The position numbers were made by a program, and so were the translations under genes. The notes under the pieces were generated by a model. It saw nothing but the letters and a program-made list of their open reading frames with translations. It ran no database searches and was not told the origin of the DNA. This document shows, in pieces, positions 9,384 to 18,766 of a DNA stretch of 64,000 bases (position 1 is the first letter of the stretch; every line of letters begins with the position of its first letter). The DNA is from Gammaproteobacteria bacterium (GTDB taxonomy: Bacteria; Pseudomonadota; Gammaproteobacteria; Magnimaribacterales; AG-339-G14): the NCBI GenBank assembly GCA_019652555.1, contig BPAJ01000002.1:143014-207013 (forward strand), given 5' to 3'.

Positions 9384-9782
9384 ATGCCTGAAAACATAGA
9401 ATCATTGCTCTTAAACCAAAGATATTGGGACATATTTGCTGTTGCTAGAAACTCTTCAATTGATGAGGCATGTAGAATAATGGACAAAAATAGAATCGGA
9501 GCTTTATTGGTTTACTGTTCTGACACGAATGACCCACAAGACCTTGAGGGCATAGTTACAGAAAGAGATGTTATCGAACTCATTTCCAGAAAAGGAAAAG
9601 AAGCCTTAAATAATGAGGTCAAAGAAATAATGTCTAAAAATATCATTAGCGTTACGCCACAATGTACAAAGCTAGAGGCTCTTGACCTTATGATGGAAAA
9701 TCAGATTCGCCACCTTGCGGTTATGGATGATGAAAAACTCGTTGGAGTTCTTTCCATGCGAGACTTAATCAAGCAACTTTAA
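9384..9782 (+). CDS. two-CBS-domain protein
   Basis: The 132-residue product consists of a tandem pair of CBS motifs. The first contains GALLVYC and GIVTERDVIE; the second contains IMSKNIISVTP, IRHLAVMDDEKLVGVLSMRDLI. Such Bateman modules bind adenosine nucleotides and regulate partner proteins; nothing here identifies the partner. It is divergent from the TonB-C gene with about 60 bases between the starts, and its 3' end overlaps the nadB stop by 14 bases tail to tail. Confidence 0.9.
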   Translation: MPENIESLLLNQRYWDIFAVARNSSIDEACRIMDKNRIGALLVYCSDTNDPQDLEGIVTERDVIELISRKGKEALNNEVKEIMSKNIISVTPQCTKLEALDLMMENQIRHLAVMDDEKLVGVLSMRDLIKQL

Positions 9783-11337
9783 GTTCTTTTTTTGAAATTA
9801 CTGAAGAAGCTCCGCTTCTGATTTTATTTGGGAAATCTATGTTGTAGTGAAGACCTCTGCTTTCCTTTCTCAAAATAGCACTTTCAATAATCAATCTTGC
9901 AACAAGAACTAAATTTCTCAACTCAATAAAATCAGAATTTAACTCAAAGTTTTTGTAAAAACTTTCTACTTCATTTTGGATGATTTTTATTTTTTCTTTT
10001 GCTTTTAACAACCGATCATTTGATCTGACAACGCCAACGTAGTCCCACATCAATCTTCTCGTTTCATCCCAATTATGAGAGATAAGAACATTCTCTCCTG
10101 ACCTGATAACTTTTGAAGAGTCCCAATCCTTTAGCTTTTTCTTATTTACATTGAAATTCTTTTCGATGTGTAAAGCCGCAGACTTTGCAAACACAACACA
10201 TTCCAATAGAGAGTTGCTTGCCATTCTGTTGGCACCATGTAGCCCAGTACATGCTGTTTCTCCAATAGCATAGAGATTCTTTATATTTGTCTCACCTGAC
10301 AAGCCCGTCTTAACACCGCCACATGAGTAGTGAGCTGCGGGAACAATGGGTATTTTGTCCTTTGTGATATCAAATCCATAACTCAAACATTTTTTATGAA
10401 TTGCAGGAAATGATTTTAAAATCATATTTTTTGGCTTATGGCTTATATCAAGAAACATAAAGTCTTTACCTGTTTTTTTCATTTCTTCGTCTATGGATCT
10501 AGCTACCACATCTCTTGGCGCTAACTCATTTTTTTTGTGATACTTTTTCATGAATCTTTCATTTTCATGATTAAGTAAATAAGCACCTTCGCCTCTTAGA
10601 GCTTCACTAATTAAAAAAGATTTTGCTTCTGGATGATAAAGACAAGTTGGGTGAAACTGATTAAATTCCATATTGGATAATTCACAGCCTGCTCGCCAAG
10701 CCAGTGCCATACCATCGCCGCTAGTTCCATCTGGATTGCTTGTATATAAATAAACCTTACTCGCTCCTCCAGATGCCAGAATTGTTGCATTTGATTTAAA
10801 AGTTATGACTTCTTCTTTTTTCTTATCGAATACGTAAGCTCCCAAACATGAGCGATTGCTTGTTATCAAATCAACTGCAAGATGATTTTCATAAATTGTT
10901 ATGTTCTTTATTTTTCTTGCTCTAGCTATTAAAGAATTTGATACTTCTTTGCCAGTGGTATCTTTAGAGTGCGCAACACGTCTTTTTGAATGTCCGCCTT
11001 CTTGAGTAAGATGTAATTTTTCTCCATCTTGCGTCATTGTAAAGTTGACGCCCATCTCAATAAGCCAATCAATTGCTGATTTACTATTTTTTACGCAGTG
11101 GGCAACAGCATCCTTATCACAAATTCCATCTCCAACCTCCAAGGTATCAGCAATATGCTCTTCGACCGTATCTTTTTCTCCCATGACTGCAGCTATTCCA
11201 CCTTGGGCATACCAAGTAGAGCTATCAACAATGGTTTCTTTTGAAATAACAGATACCTTATGCTTCTGACTAAGCTCAATTGCTGCAGTTAACCCAGCAG
11301 CACCACCACCAATTATTAAAACTTCGGTATCAATCAT
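9769..11337 (-). CDS. nadB: L-aspartate oxidase
   Basis: NadB oxidises L-aspartate to iminoaspartate, the first step of de novo NAD synthesis. The FAD-binding GGGAAGLTAA is at residues 10-19, with the flavoprotein motif WYAQGGIAAV near residue 43. Further family motifs are RRVAHSKDTTG, EFNQFHPTCL, SEALRGEGAYLLN, RDVVARSIDEE, AHYSCGGVKT and GANRMASNSLLE. The 522-residue length is normal. The quinolinate synthase partner is not in this window. The gene is 10 bases from the small membrane gene upstream on the same strand. Confidence 0.96.
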   Translation of the reverse strand: MIDTEVLIIGGGAAGLTAAIELSQKHKVSVISKETIVDSSTWYAQGGIAAVMGEKDTVEEHIADTLEVGDGICDKDAVAHCVKNSKSAIDWLIEMGVNFTMTQDGEKLHLTQEGGHSKRRVAHSKDTTGKEVSNSLIARARKIKNITIYENHLAVDLITSNRSCLGAYVFDKKKEEVITFKSNATILASGGASKVYLYTSNPDGTSGDGMALAWRAGCELSNMEFNQFHPTCLYHPEAKSFLISEALRGEGAYLLNHENERFMKKYHKKNELAPRDVVARSIDEEMKKTGKDFMFLDISHKPKNMILKSFPAIHKKCLSYGFDITKDKIPIVPAAHYSCGGVKTGLSGETNIKNLYAIGETACTGLHGANRMASNSLLECVVFAKSAALHIEKNFNVNKKKLKDWDSSKVIRSGENVLISHNWDETRRLMWDYVGVVRSNDRLLKAKEKIKIIQNEVESFYKNFELNSDFIELRNLVLVARLIIESAILRKESRGLHYNIDFPNKIRSGASSVISKKELKVA

Positions 11338-11347
11338 TAAAATTATT

Positions 11348-11581
11348 CTAGGCGAAAGTTCTGATCAAAAACGCTATACCTATCGCCAAAAAAAGAATAA
11401 GCAGAAAGTATTTTAGAAAATCATATCTTCTGTTGGACCAATCGATCCGATCTTCTCTATTTAGTTGTTTTTCTGATGCTCTAAAGCGACCAAAAAAAAA
11501 GAATACTGCAAGGGAGACAATCGTTAGGAGCAAAAAAAAGATATTTGTCAGTGACACGCTATCTGCTTCTGAGCTTTGCAA
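11348..11581 (-). CDS. small two-helix membrane protein
   Basis: A 77-codon reading frame with two hydrophobic segments, NIFFLLLTIVSLAVFFFF and FLKYFLLILFLAIGIAFLI, separated by a charged loop (RASEKQLNREDRIDW). I do not recognise a family. The longest form begins with TTG at 11581 and overlaps the preceding gene by 23 bases. A GTG at 11557 avoids the overlap and gives a product starting MSLTNIFF; neither has a clear ribosome-binding site. It lies between the Bax-inhibitor-type gene and nadB, all on the minus strand. Confidence 0.6.
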   Translation of the reverse strand: MQSSEADSVSLTNIFFLLLTIVSLAVFFFFGRFRASEKQLNREDRIDWSNRRYDFLKYFLLILFLAIGIAFLIRTFA

Positions 11582-12317
11582 GCAGTCTAAGCATTTCCAA
11601 GTAAAGCCAAATCAGGGTGACCATTAAGGCAAAAGCACCAAACCACTCCATATATTTTGGAGCATTTTTTTCAGATCCTTCTTCAATGAAGTCAAAGTCT
11701 AGAACCAAATTCAAAGCCGCAATACCCACAACAAAAAGGCTAAATCCAATACCAAAAATACCATTGTCATGAATAAAACCGATACCTGTTCCAAACATAC
11801 TCATAATGAAGCTAACCACATAGAGCAATGCAATCCCCATAGTGGCTGAAACCACCATCAGTCTGAAATTCTCGGTAGGCTTTATAACCCCTGTTTTATA
11901 GAGCACCAATAAAGAAGCCAAAGTACCAAAAGTTAAGCCAGTTGCTTGAATCACAATTCCTGGATACTGACTTTCAAAAATGGCGGAAATTCCACCTAAA
12001 AAGAAACCTTCTAATATGGCGTAAATTGGCGCAGTGTACATCGCCCAGTTTTTTTTGAAGATGGTAATAAGAGCAAAAATCATGCCACCAAAAAGTCCAA
12101 TTGGCATCAATGCTCCAGGACTGCCAGTTACAAAATAAACATTCCAAGTGTAGGCGGCACTTAACACTACAAGAGCTAAAAGAATACCAACCTTGTTTAC
12201 AGTTCCCTGTAAGGTCATGGTTTTTTGATTTACGTTTTCAAAATCAGCAAAAGTCGCATCACTCAATGTGGGATTCCCAGACCTGCCGAACATGTCCAAA
12301 GCTTTATGTTTACTCAT
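11559..12317 (-). CDS. Bax inhibitor-1/YccA-like membrane protein
   Basis: The 252-residue protein has an N-terminal cytoplasmic stretch with NPTLSDATFADF and then about seven hydrophobic segments. It matches the bacterial Bax-inhibitor-1-like subfamily with the long N-terminus; the EGFFLGGISAIFE and NLVLDFDFIEEG segments are typical. Function is not established for this bacterial branch; related proteins act as membrane ion leak channels or protease modulators. It is divergent from the SMR transporter gene, with about 90 AT-rich bases between them. Confidence 0.85.
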   Translation of the reverse strand: MSKHKALDMFGRSGNPTLSDATFADFENVNQKTMTLQGTVNKVGILLALVVLSAAYTWNVYFVTGSPGALMPIGLFGGMIFALITIFKKNWAMYTAPIYAILEGFFLGGISAIFESQYPGIVIQATGLTFGTLASLLVLYKTGVIKPTENFRLMVVSATMGIALLYVVSFIMSMFGTGIGFIHDNGIFGIGFSLFVVGIAALNLVLDFDFIEEGSEKNAPKYMEWFGAFALMVTLIWLYLEMLRLLAKLRSR

Positions 12318-12408
12318 GCGTTAATTTTAACTTGAAATTTAAATAATTGAATAGCTTAACTTTCCGAGATAGTTTTTAATTTTTTGATTACAATCTCAGA
12401 AAAGAATT

Positions 12409-12735
12409 ATGGTTTTACCTTACACCTTTCTCTTTTTAGCAATCGTTTTAGAAGTTGTTGGTACTCTTTTTTTAAGAGATACAGAAGGCTTCACAAAAAT
12501 GATTCCTAACCTCGTTGTTGTCTTTAGCTATGCTGCAAGTTTCTATTTTTTGTCTTTAACTTTTCAACATATTTCGGTTTCAGTTGCTTATGCAATTTGG
12601 TCGGGGGTAGGAATTGTCTTAATAGCAATTTTGGGAGCAATCAAATATCAAGAGTTTCCGTCTTTGCTTGTTTCTTTTGGAATCCTTTTAATCGTAACTG
12701 GCGTTATTTTAGTTTTAGCTAATACCGTTAATTAA
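12409..12735 (+). CDS. small multidrug resistance (SMR) family transporter
   Basis: A 108-residue protein with four transmembrane helices, the normal SMR length. The essential membrane-embedded glutamate is E15 in LEVVGTLF, and the YAIWSGVGIV motif (W64) is the SMR signature. These dimers exchange cationic drugs or quaternary/guanidinium compounds for protons. The motif set resembles the EmrE-like side more than the guanidinium exporters, but substrate cannot be read from sequence. It ends tail to tail with the PPOX-fold gene (4-base overlap). Confidence 0.9.
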   Translation: MVLPYTFLFLAIVLEVVGTLFLRDTEGFTKMIPNLVVVFSYAASFYFLSLTFQHISVSVAYAIWSGVGIVLIAILGAIKYQEFPSLLVSFGILLIVTGVILVLANTVN

Positions 12736-13316
12736 GGTATTAACCAGTTCTTTTTTACATCATTATTAAGCCATTCAAAAATTGCTCTTCTATGACCTGC
12801 TCTTTTTAAATATAAGATTTCTAGGCTTTGAAAGGTAAAAAGATTTACTGCAAAATTTTCATAACCCATTTCCCTATCAATTTGGTTTTTATCAATATCA
12901 AATTCAACAGGATTGTCTATCTTTTTGCTGGGAGAGTCTTTTACCGAGTAACATTCTTTGGACATTTCTCTAGTATTTTCCCATGCCTTTTCAGTTACGG
13001 AATCTTGATGATGAACTTCAATACTTCCTTTTAATCTAATCTGAATTTTTTCCTCTTGATCATAAGCATGAACCGTAGCATTGTTATTTTCTTTAATTTG
13101 AGAAATTTTTGGCGACCTTTGATCGGTATGAAACCTTAAAACTCTTTCTTGTTCATTAAAATCCCTGAGTACAACAGTTCTTGCTGATATATCTTGACCT
13201 TCAAAAGTACAAACGGTTGGCGTATGAAAGTAACTTTTAGCATCATCAACTCCGCTTGATATAGTCAAAAAAGCTTTTTCAAGCATTGTATCTAAAGAAT
13301 TTTCAAAATCTTTCAT
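12732..13316 (-). CDS. pyridoxamine 5'-phosphate oxidase-fold flavoprotein
   Basis: The 194-residue protein resembles the PNPOx-like split-barrel family. ARTVVLRDF and the later HTDQRSPK stretch correspond to FMN-binding segments, and the end has the RAGHRRAIFEWL pattern. It is shorter and more divergent than PdxH, so I do not call it pdxH; it is closer to the general PPOX-family flavoproteins that lack an assigned substrate. The start ATG is 47 bases from the divergent uvrD start. Confidence 0.75.
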   Translation of the reverse strand: MKDFENSLDTMLEKAFLTISSGVDDAKSYFHTPTVCTFEGQDISARTVVLRDFNEQERVLRFHTDQRSPKISQIKENNNATVHAYDQEEKIQIRLKGSIEVHHQDSVTEKAWENTREMSKECYSVKDSPSKKIDNPVEFDIDKNQIDREMGYENFAVNLFTFQSLEILYLKRAGHRRAIFEWLNNDVKKNWLIP

Positions 13317-13363
13317 AAATGTTATTAATATAAAGAATCTACTTTAGCTTAAAATAAAAATAT

Positions 13364-15529
13364 ATGGATGTATCTTATATATTGGATGATCTAAATTCTC
13401 CTCAGAGAGAAGCCGTATCAGACGAATCTCAGTTCTCTTTGATTCTAGCAGGAGCTGGCTCAGGAAAAACCCGAGTTATCACGCATAAGGTTGCTTGGTT
13501 GTGTAAGGTTCACAACCTAAACCCCATGTCTTTATTAACTGTTACCTTTACCAATAAAGCAGCAAAAGAAATGAGAGGCCGAATAGAAAACATTCTTGGC
13601 GAACAACTTAATCAGATGTGGTGTGGCACTTTTCACTCTTTATTTCATAGGATGTTAAGAAGACATTGGGAAGAAGCTGGCTTACCAAAAAGCTTTTCTA
13701 TTCTAGATTCGGAAGATCAGAATAGGGTGATAAAGAGAGTCATAAAATCTCTAGAATTAGATGATGCAACCTGGCAGCCCTCACAAGCACAATGGTTTAT
13801 TAACAATCAAAAAGAAGAAGGCAGAAGAAAAGCAAAAATAAAGTCCAGTGCTTCTTTTGTTGAAGAAAAAATGGTCGACATCATGAATGAGTACCAAAAA
13901 GTTTGTGACCAAGAAGGACTAGTTGATTTCGCTGAAATCCTCTTGCGGTCTTTTGAATTGCTATCCAATAACAAAGCAATTTTAGAGCACTATCAGAATA
14001 GGTTTGAACATATTTTGGTTGATGAATTTCAAGATACCAATGAAATTCAATATCTTTTATTAAAAAAACTCTTAGGTAAAAAAAGTTTTATGACAGTTGT
14101 TGGAGATGATGATCAATCAATTTACAGCTGGAGAGGGGCAAAAAGCGCAAACATCAAAAGGTTTCAAAAAGATTTTAAGAAAGTGAAAACCATTAAGCTC
14201 GAGCAAAACTATAGATCCACAAAAAATATTCTTTCCTCTGCTAATGCAGTTATTGCAAATAATCCCGAAAGATTAGGCAAAAAACTTTGGTCGGAGAACA
14301 AAGAAGGCGAGCCTTTAAAAATTTACCGCGCATTCAACGAAAGAGATGAGGCAAGTTTTATTGTCGATATCATAAAAAACTGGATCGACGAGGGAAGGTC
14401 TCTTAATGATGTAGCAATTTTGTACAGATCAAATGCCCAATCCCGTGTTTTGGAGGATAGTATTTTGCGGGCCGAGTTGCCTTATAGAATTTATGGCGGC
14501 GTAAGGTTCTATGAAAGAATGGAGATTAAAAATGCTCTGAGTTACTCAAAATTACTCGTAGATTTTGATAATGACGCAGCTTTTGAGCGAATAGTAAATG
14601 TACCTACAAGAGGCATTGGTGCAAAAACCTTAGACAGCGTGCGAGAGCATGCCAGAGCTGAAAACATATCCTTATGGAAAGCAGCAGAATCTATTTCTAA
14701 AGACAATTTAAAGAAATCTTCCAGAGCCTTATCTCATTTCATCGAAACAGTTTCTCAGCTAAAAACTGATACTGAAAACAAAGGTCTTGGAGAAATTTTT
14801 GATGAAATTATCAACACAACTGGTTTGAAAGATTTTCACGCAAAAGAACCTGGGGAAAAAGGCAGATCAAGAAAAGAGAATTTAGAGGAACTTGTTTCTG
14901 CAGCATCTGGTTTCAATCCCATAGGTGAAGACGCTGATGACGATAGAAACGAATTGGAGATATTTCTTGACCAAGCTTCTTTAGATGCAGGCGAAAATCA
15001 AGCAGATATTGACGAAGATGCAATACAAATGATGACTCTCCATTCAGCTAAGGGTTTAGAATTCCCACTGGTATTTATGGCTGGATGCGAAGAAGGTTTA
15101 TTCCCTCACAAAAGATCTTTAGAAGACCCAAGGCAATTGGCAGAAGAAAGAAGGCTCTGTTACGTTGGCATCACTAGAGCAATGGAAAGACTTTATTTAA
15201 CCTATGCAGAAGTAAGAAACATGTATGGGATGGAAAGTTTCAGTCCGATATCTAGATTCTTAAAAGAAATTCCTGATGAGTTGAAGTATGAGATAAGAAT
15301 GTCATCAGAAACACCAAGTTCAAAAGGTTTCGTACCCAAAATTGTTGGTGGTACTGAGTTTAAAGGCGAAGAGTTTTCTTTGGGTGACTTGGTAACGCAC
15401 GATGTATTTGGTGAAGGAACCATTCTTAACTATGAAGGAGAGGGTGCCAATGCTAGAGTTGAAGTTAATTTCACCAAAGAAGGAATAAAATGGCTGGTTT
15501 TAAGTTTCGCAAATTTAAAAAAAGTTTAG
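13364..15529 (+). CDS. uvrD: DNA helicase II, UvrD
   Basis: A superfamily 1 3'-5' helicase of 721 residues acting in nucleotide-excision and mismatch repair. Motifs in order: Q-motif region LNSPQREAV; Walker A AGAGSGKT (29-36); Ia TFTNKAAKEM; Walker B VDEFQDTN; motif III GDDDQSIYSWRGA; motif IV QNYRST; motif V MTLHSAKGLEF; motif VI VGITRAMERL. The C-terminal extension with HDVFGEGTIL near residue 690 is the UvrD tail that binds partners and separates it from Rep. The last 40 bases overlap the TRAP substrate-binding gene. Confidence 0.95.
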   Translation: MDVSYILDDLNSPQREAVSDESQFSLILAGAGSGKTRVITHKVAWLCKVHNLNPMSLLTVTFTNKAAKEMRGRIENILGEQLNQMWCGTFHSLFHRMLRRHWEEAGLPKSFSILDSEDQNRVIKRVIKSLELDDATWQPSQAQWFINNQKEEGRRKAKIKSSASFVEEKMVDIMNEYQKVCDQEGLVDFAEILLRSFELLSNNKAILEHYQNRFEHILVDEFQDTNEIQYLLLKKLLGKKSFMTVVGDDDQSIYSWRGAKSANIKRFQKDFKKVKTIKLEQNYRSTKNILSSANAVIANNPERLGKKLWSENKEGEPLKIYRAFNERDEASFIVDIIKNWIDEGRSLNDVAILYRSNAQSRVLEDSILRAELPYRIYGGVRFYERMEIKNALSYSKLLVDFDNDAAFERIVNVPTRGIGAKTLDSVREHARAENISLWKAAESISKDNLKKSSRALSHFIETVSQLKTDTENKGLGEIFDEIINTTGLKDFHAKEPGEKGRSRKENLEELVSAASGFNPIGEDADDDRNELEIFLDQASLDAGENQADIDEDAIQMMTLHSAKGLEFPLVFMAGCEEGLFPHKRSLEDPRQLAEERRLCYVGITRAMERLYLTYAEVRNMYGMESFSPISRFLKEIPDELKYEIRMSSETPSSKGFVPKIVGGTEFKGEEFSLGDLVTHDVFGEGTILNYEGEGANARVEVNFTKEGIKWLVLSFANLKKV

Positions 15530-16599
15530 TTTTACTTTTTGTATTAACTTTCTTCATCGCATGTGAGCAAGAAGAAGCAAATACTGTATTTAAAGAATCC
15601 GAAAAGACATTCACTTGGCGAATGGTAACTACTTGGCCCAAAAATTACCCTGGGGTCGGCTTAGGAGCTGAGAATCTTTCCAAATTAGTAAACAAAATGT
15701 CAGCAGGCAGACTGCAAATAAAAGTTTATGGCAGTGGAGAGCTCGTTCCTGCTTTAGAGGTTTTTGATGCGGTTTCTCGCGGTACAGTTGAGATCGGTCA
15801 TGGAGCATCTTATTACTGGATTGGCAAAGCTCCTTCGGCACAATTTTTTACTGCTTTGCCCTTTGGCTTAAACGCTCAAGAGATGAATGCTTGGCTCCAT
15901 TATGGAGGTGGCTTAGAGCTTTGGGAGGAAGCTTATGATAAATTTAATTTGATTCCTCTGGCAGGCGGTAATACTGGTGTGCAAATGGCAGGCTGGTTTA
16001 ATAAAGAAATAAATTCTTTAGAGGATATCAAAGGAACCAGAATGAGAATTCCTGGCTTGGCTGGAAAAGTTTGGACAGAGGCAGGTGGGGAAGCAGTCTT
16101 AATGCCAGGAAGCGAAATCTTTACGAATCTCCAAACAGGAGTTATAGATGCTGCAGAATGGATTGGACCATATAATGACCAGACCTTTGGACTACACCAA
16201 GCAGCAAAATATTATTACTATCCAGGGTGGCATGAACCAGGTCCCACTTTAGAAGTAATTATCAATAAAGAAGCTTTCGCTTCTTTACCTTCTGATCTTC
16301 AAGAAATAGTAAGAACTGCAAGCAGGGCAGTGAATCAGGATATGTTGGATGAATACACTGCTAGGAATAATCAAGCTTTGGAAACATTGGTAAATACTCA
16401 CGGGGTGATACTAAAAAGACTTCCTGACGATGTTTTGAAAAAATTTAAAGAAATTACTTCTAAACTTTTGAAAGAGTTGATTGCTGAAGATTCTTTATCC
16501 AAAAGGATATTTGAGTCTCAAGAAAATTTCAAAAAGAATGTTTCCGAGTATCACAAAATTTCAGAAAAAGCAGTGTATGAAATGAGGGAACTAAACTAA
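15490..16599 (+). CDS. dctP: TRAP transporter substrate-binding lipoprotein (DctP/TakP type)
   Basis: A 369-residue periplasmic receptor. The N-terminus has basic residues, a hydrophobic core and a lipobox ending at C25 (FFIAC), so it should be lipid-anchored. TTWPKNYPG, VFDAVSRGTVEIGH, TRMRIPG (with the ligand-carboxylate Arg), LQTGVIDAAEWIGP and YPGWHEPGP are features of the TakP-like clade that binds monocarboxylate 2-oxoacids or lactate. The substrate is inferred from family only. The start lies inside uvrD (40-base overlap) but gives a proper signal sequence. The membrane subunits are on the opposite strand, converging on this gene. Confidence 0.92.
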   Translation: MAGFKFRKFKKSLVLLFVLTFFIACEQEEANTVFKESEKTFTWRMVTTWPKNYPGVGLGAENLSKLVNKMSAGRLQIKVYGSGELVPALEVFDAVSRGTVEIGHGASYYWIGKAPSAQFFTALPFGLNAQEMNAWLHYGGGLELWEEAYDKFNLIPLAGGNTGVQMAGWFNKEINSLEDIKGTRMRIPGLAGKVWTEAGGEAVLMPGSEIFTNLQTGVIDAAEWIGPYNDQTFGLHQAAKYYYYPGWHEPGPTLEVIINKEAFASLPSDLQEIVRTASRAVNQDMLDEYTARNNQALETLVNTHGVILKRLPDDVLKKFKEITSKLLKELIAEDSLSKRIFESQENFKKNVSEYHKISEKAVYEMRELN

Positions 16600-16883
16600 C
16601 TGTATTTTCTTACCAACCAAATACCTATCGAGGTTGAAACAAAATATCTGATAAAGAAAATTAGTGCTGCTGGCCAGGTATAAATAATTCCCACCCACCA
16701 ATCAAAAAATTCGCTCCAAGTTTTAATCCAATTGAATAAATATAAGGCTATTTGCAGATACTCAGAAAAATACATCTCAACGGTAATTGGACTCACAAAC
16801 AGAGAATGAACAAAAAATATAACTAACAAAAAATCTCCCCATATGAAGAAATATCCCAAGTTAACTAGATGTTTGTTATTCAT
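16596..16883 (-). CDS. small aromatic-rich membrane protein linked to TRAP permease
   Basis: A 95-residue protein with at least two or three hydrophobic segments (residues about 12-32, 40-52 and 68-90) and an unusual content of Trp, Phe and Tyr. I do not recognise a family. Its start is one base beyond the dctM stop, and dctQ overlaps dctM, so the order dctQ-dctM-this gene forms a tight minus-strand operon. It ends 4 bases into the convergent dctP gene. Position suggests an accessory part of the TRAP system, but that is inference. Confidence 0.7.
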   Translation of the reverse strand: MNNKHLVNLGYFFIWGDFLLVIFFVHSLFVSPITVEMYFSEYLQIALYLFNWIKTWSEFFDWWVGIIYTWPAALIFFIRYFVSTSIGIWLVRKYS

Positions 16884-18242
16884 TTAATATAAATAACTTG
16901 GTAAAAAAGTTACGATTGTTGGAAAAATGGCTAATAAAATCAAAAGACCCAGTTGGATTATTATAAATGGTATCACTCCTTTATATAGAGAAATTGTTTT
17001 GATGTTTTCTGGTGCAACACCTCTCAGATAAAACAAAGCAAAACCAAATGGTGGAGTTAAGAAAGAAGTTTGTAAATTGATTGCAATCATAATACCAAGC
17101 CAAATTGGATCTGCTCCCATTGCCATCAACACTGGCCCTACAATTGGCACTATGACAAAACTTATTTCGATGAAATCCAGGATAAAACCCAACAGAAAGA
17201 TTAAAACCATAACTAAAATCATGGAACCGAAAAGGCCTCCTGGAATAGAGTTAAATATTTGCTCGATGAGTTCTTCTCCTCCCAAACCTCTAAAAACCAA
17301 AGAAAAAACAGAAGCACCTATTAAAATGACGAAAACCATGGAAGTTATGGCGGCTGATTGTTTTACAGTTTCAGCTAAAGTTTGAAAATTTAATTTATTA
17401 TTTAGCATTGCAATCAGAATTGCTCCCAAAGCGCCCAAACCGGATGCCTCTGTTGGTGAAGCAATTCCAAAAATAATGCTCCCCAAAACAGTTATGATCA
17501 AAATAAAAGGCGGGGCAATGACTTTTATTAAATCAATAGCTTTTATTGAGCTTTGTACATCATTTGAAGTAAGTTCCAAGTTTCTTGATTTGAAAAGAAA
17601 ATAAATTGCATAAAAACACAGCAACATTAATCCTGGAACTATAGCTGCCAAGAATAGATCACCCACAGAAATTGTTTTGGCAGTAAAAATACCCTGGCTA
17701 AGTTGCGATTGTTGATAAGCTGAAGACAACACATCTCCTAAAATAACCAAGGCAATAGAAGGAGGGATGATTTGTCCCAAAGTACCGGTAGCAGAAATTA
17801 AGCCAGTAGAAAGATCGTGTGGATATCCTTGTTTTAAAAATGCGGGTAAAGAAATCAAACCCATCGCAATAACTGTAGCTCCAACAATGCCTGTACTGGC
17901 TGCAAGTAAAGCTCCAACAAAAATTACCGAAAGACCAAGCCCACCTCTAAAACCAGAAAAAAAGTCAGACATTTTAAGCAGAAGTTCTTCTGCAACTTTT
18001 GATTTTTCCAATAATACTCCCATAAAAATAAACAAAGGAACTGCTATCAAAGTAGAATTTGTCATCACGCCGAAAATCCTATTTGGCAGAGTTTCTAAAA
18101 GAAACAAATCAAAAACACCAAAAAAACTTGTTATCAATGCAAAAATTATTGAAACCCCAGCCAAAGTAAAAGCAACAGGGAAACCAAAAAGTAAAAAGAT
18201 ACAAACCAAGGCAAAAAGGATTAGTGGCAGAAAATCAATCAT
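16884..18242 (-). CDS. dctM: TRAP transporter large permease subunit
   Basis: DctM is the ion-coupled transport subunit, here 452 residues with about a dozen hydrophobic segments. Characteristic stretches are LFGFPVAFTLAG at the N-terminus, VPLFIFMGVLLEKSK, GLVSATGTLGQIIPPSI-like sequence (STGLISATGTLGQIIPPS), FGIASPTEASGLGALGA and LGFILDFIEISFVIVPI near the C-terminus. It works with the small subunit DctQ and the DctP lipoprotein, using a Na+ gradient in the studied systems. The start overlaps the dctQ stop by 8 bases, a sign of coupled translation. Confidence 0.95.
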   Translation of the reverse strand: MIDFLPLILFALVCIFLLFGFPVAFTLAGVSIIFALITSFFGVFDLFLLETLPNRIFGVMTNSTLIAVPLFIFMGVLLEKSKVAEELLLKMSDFFSGFRGGLGLSVIFVGALLAASTGIVGATVIAMGLISLPAFLKQGYPHDLSTGLISATGTLGQIIPPSIALVILGDVLSSAYQQSQLSQGIFTAKTISVGDLFLAAIVPGLMLLCFYAIYFLFKSRNLELTSNDVQSSIKAIDLIKVIAPPFILIITVLGSIIFGIASPTEASGLGALGAILIAMLNNKLNFQTLAETVKQSAAITSMVFVILIGASVFSLVFRGLGGEELIEQIFNSIPGGLFGSMILVMVLIFLLGFILDFIEISFVIVPIVGPVLMAMGADPIWLGIMIAINLQTSFLTPPFGFALFYLRGVAPENIKTISLYKGVIPFIIIQLGLLILLAIFPTIVTFLPSYLY

Positions 18243-18741
18243 GTTTGAAAACCAATTTAATCAGCTCTGAAAAGCTCTGAAGGATCAAAAGAACAGGAAA
18301 AATAATTAAGCTTGTTTTGAAAAGATACACAAAAGGAAGACCACCTGGTTCTGGAGAAATTTCATTGATAGACCAAGCGAAGTAAACGTATTCAAATGAA
18401 AATATTAAAATTACCCAAGCAAAGGGTTGTAAAAAAAACAGATTCCCAAAAATATTTACCATTCTTTTTCTTTTATCCGACAATTCTCTGTAGAAAATGT
18501 CTACTCTGACATGCGCATCATCTTTAAGAGCTAATGCGGCATAAAATAGAAAAAGCATCCCATGTGAATAGACGAGCAGTTCTTGCATTGCAACTACTCC
18601 GATTTCAAAAACGTATCTTAAGATGACAATCATCGAGCTTAGAAAAATCATTAATAAAATGAGCCAAGAAGAAATATTTCCGAAAAAGAAAGGAAATAAA
18701 TTAAGTATATTCTCAATGGTTTTGGTAATTTTTTTGAGCAT
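18235..18741 (-). CDS. dctQ: TRAP transporter small permease subunit
   Basis: DctQ family protein of 168 residues with four hydrophobic segments. Typical landmarks are VILRYVFEIGVVAMQELLVYSHGMLFLFYAA-type sequence in helix two and the ALKDDAHVRVDIFY loop. It is the first gene of the minus-strand TRAP operon. Its start is about 25 bases from the divergent yaaA start, so the two promoters must lie in or near this very short gap. Confidence 0.92.
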   Translation of the reverse strand: MLKKITKTIENILNLFPFFFGNISSWLILLMIFLSSMIVILRYVFEIGVVAMQELLVYSHGMLFLFYAALALKDDAHVRVDIFYRELSDKRKRMVNIFGNLFFLQPFAWVILIFSFEYVYFAWSINEISPEPGGLPFVYLFKTSLIIFPVLLILQSFSELIKLVFKHD

Positions 18742-18766
18742 TGAAATATGATTTAATAATACTGTA

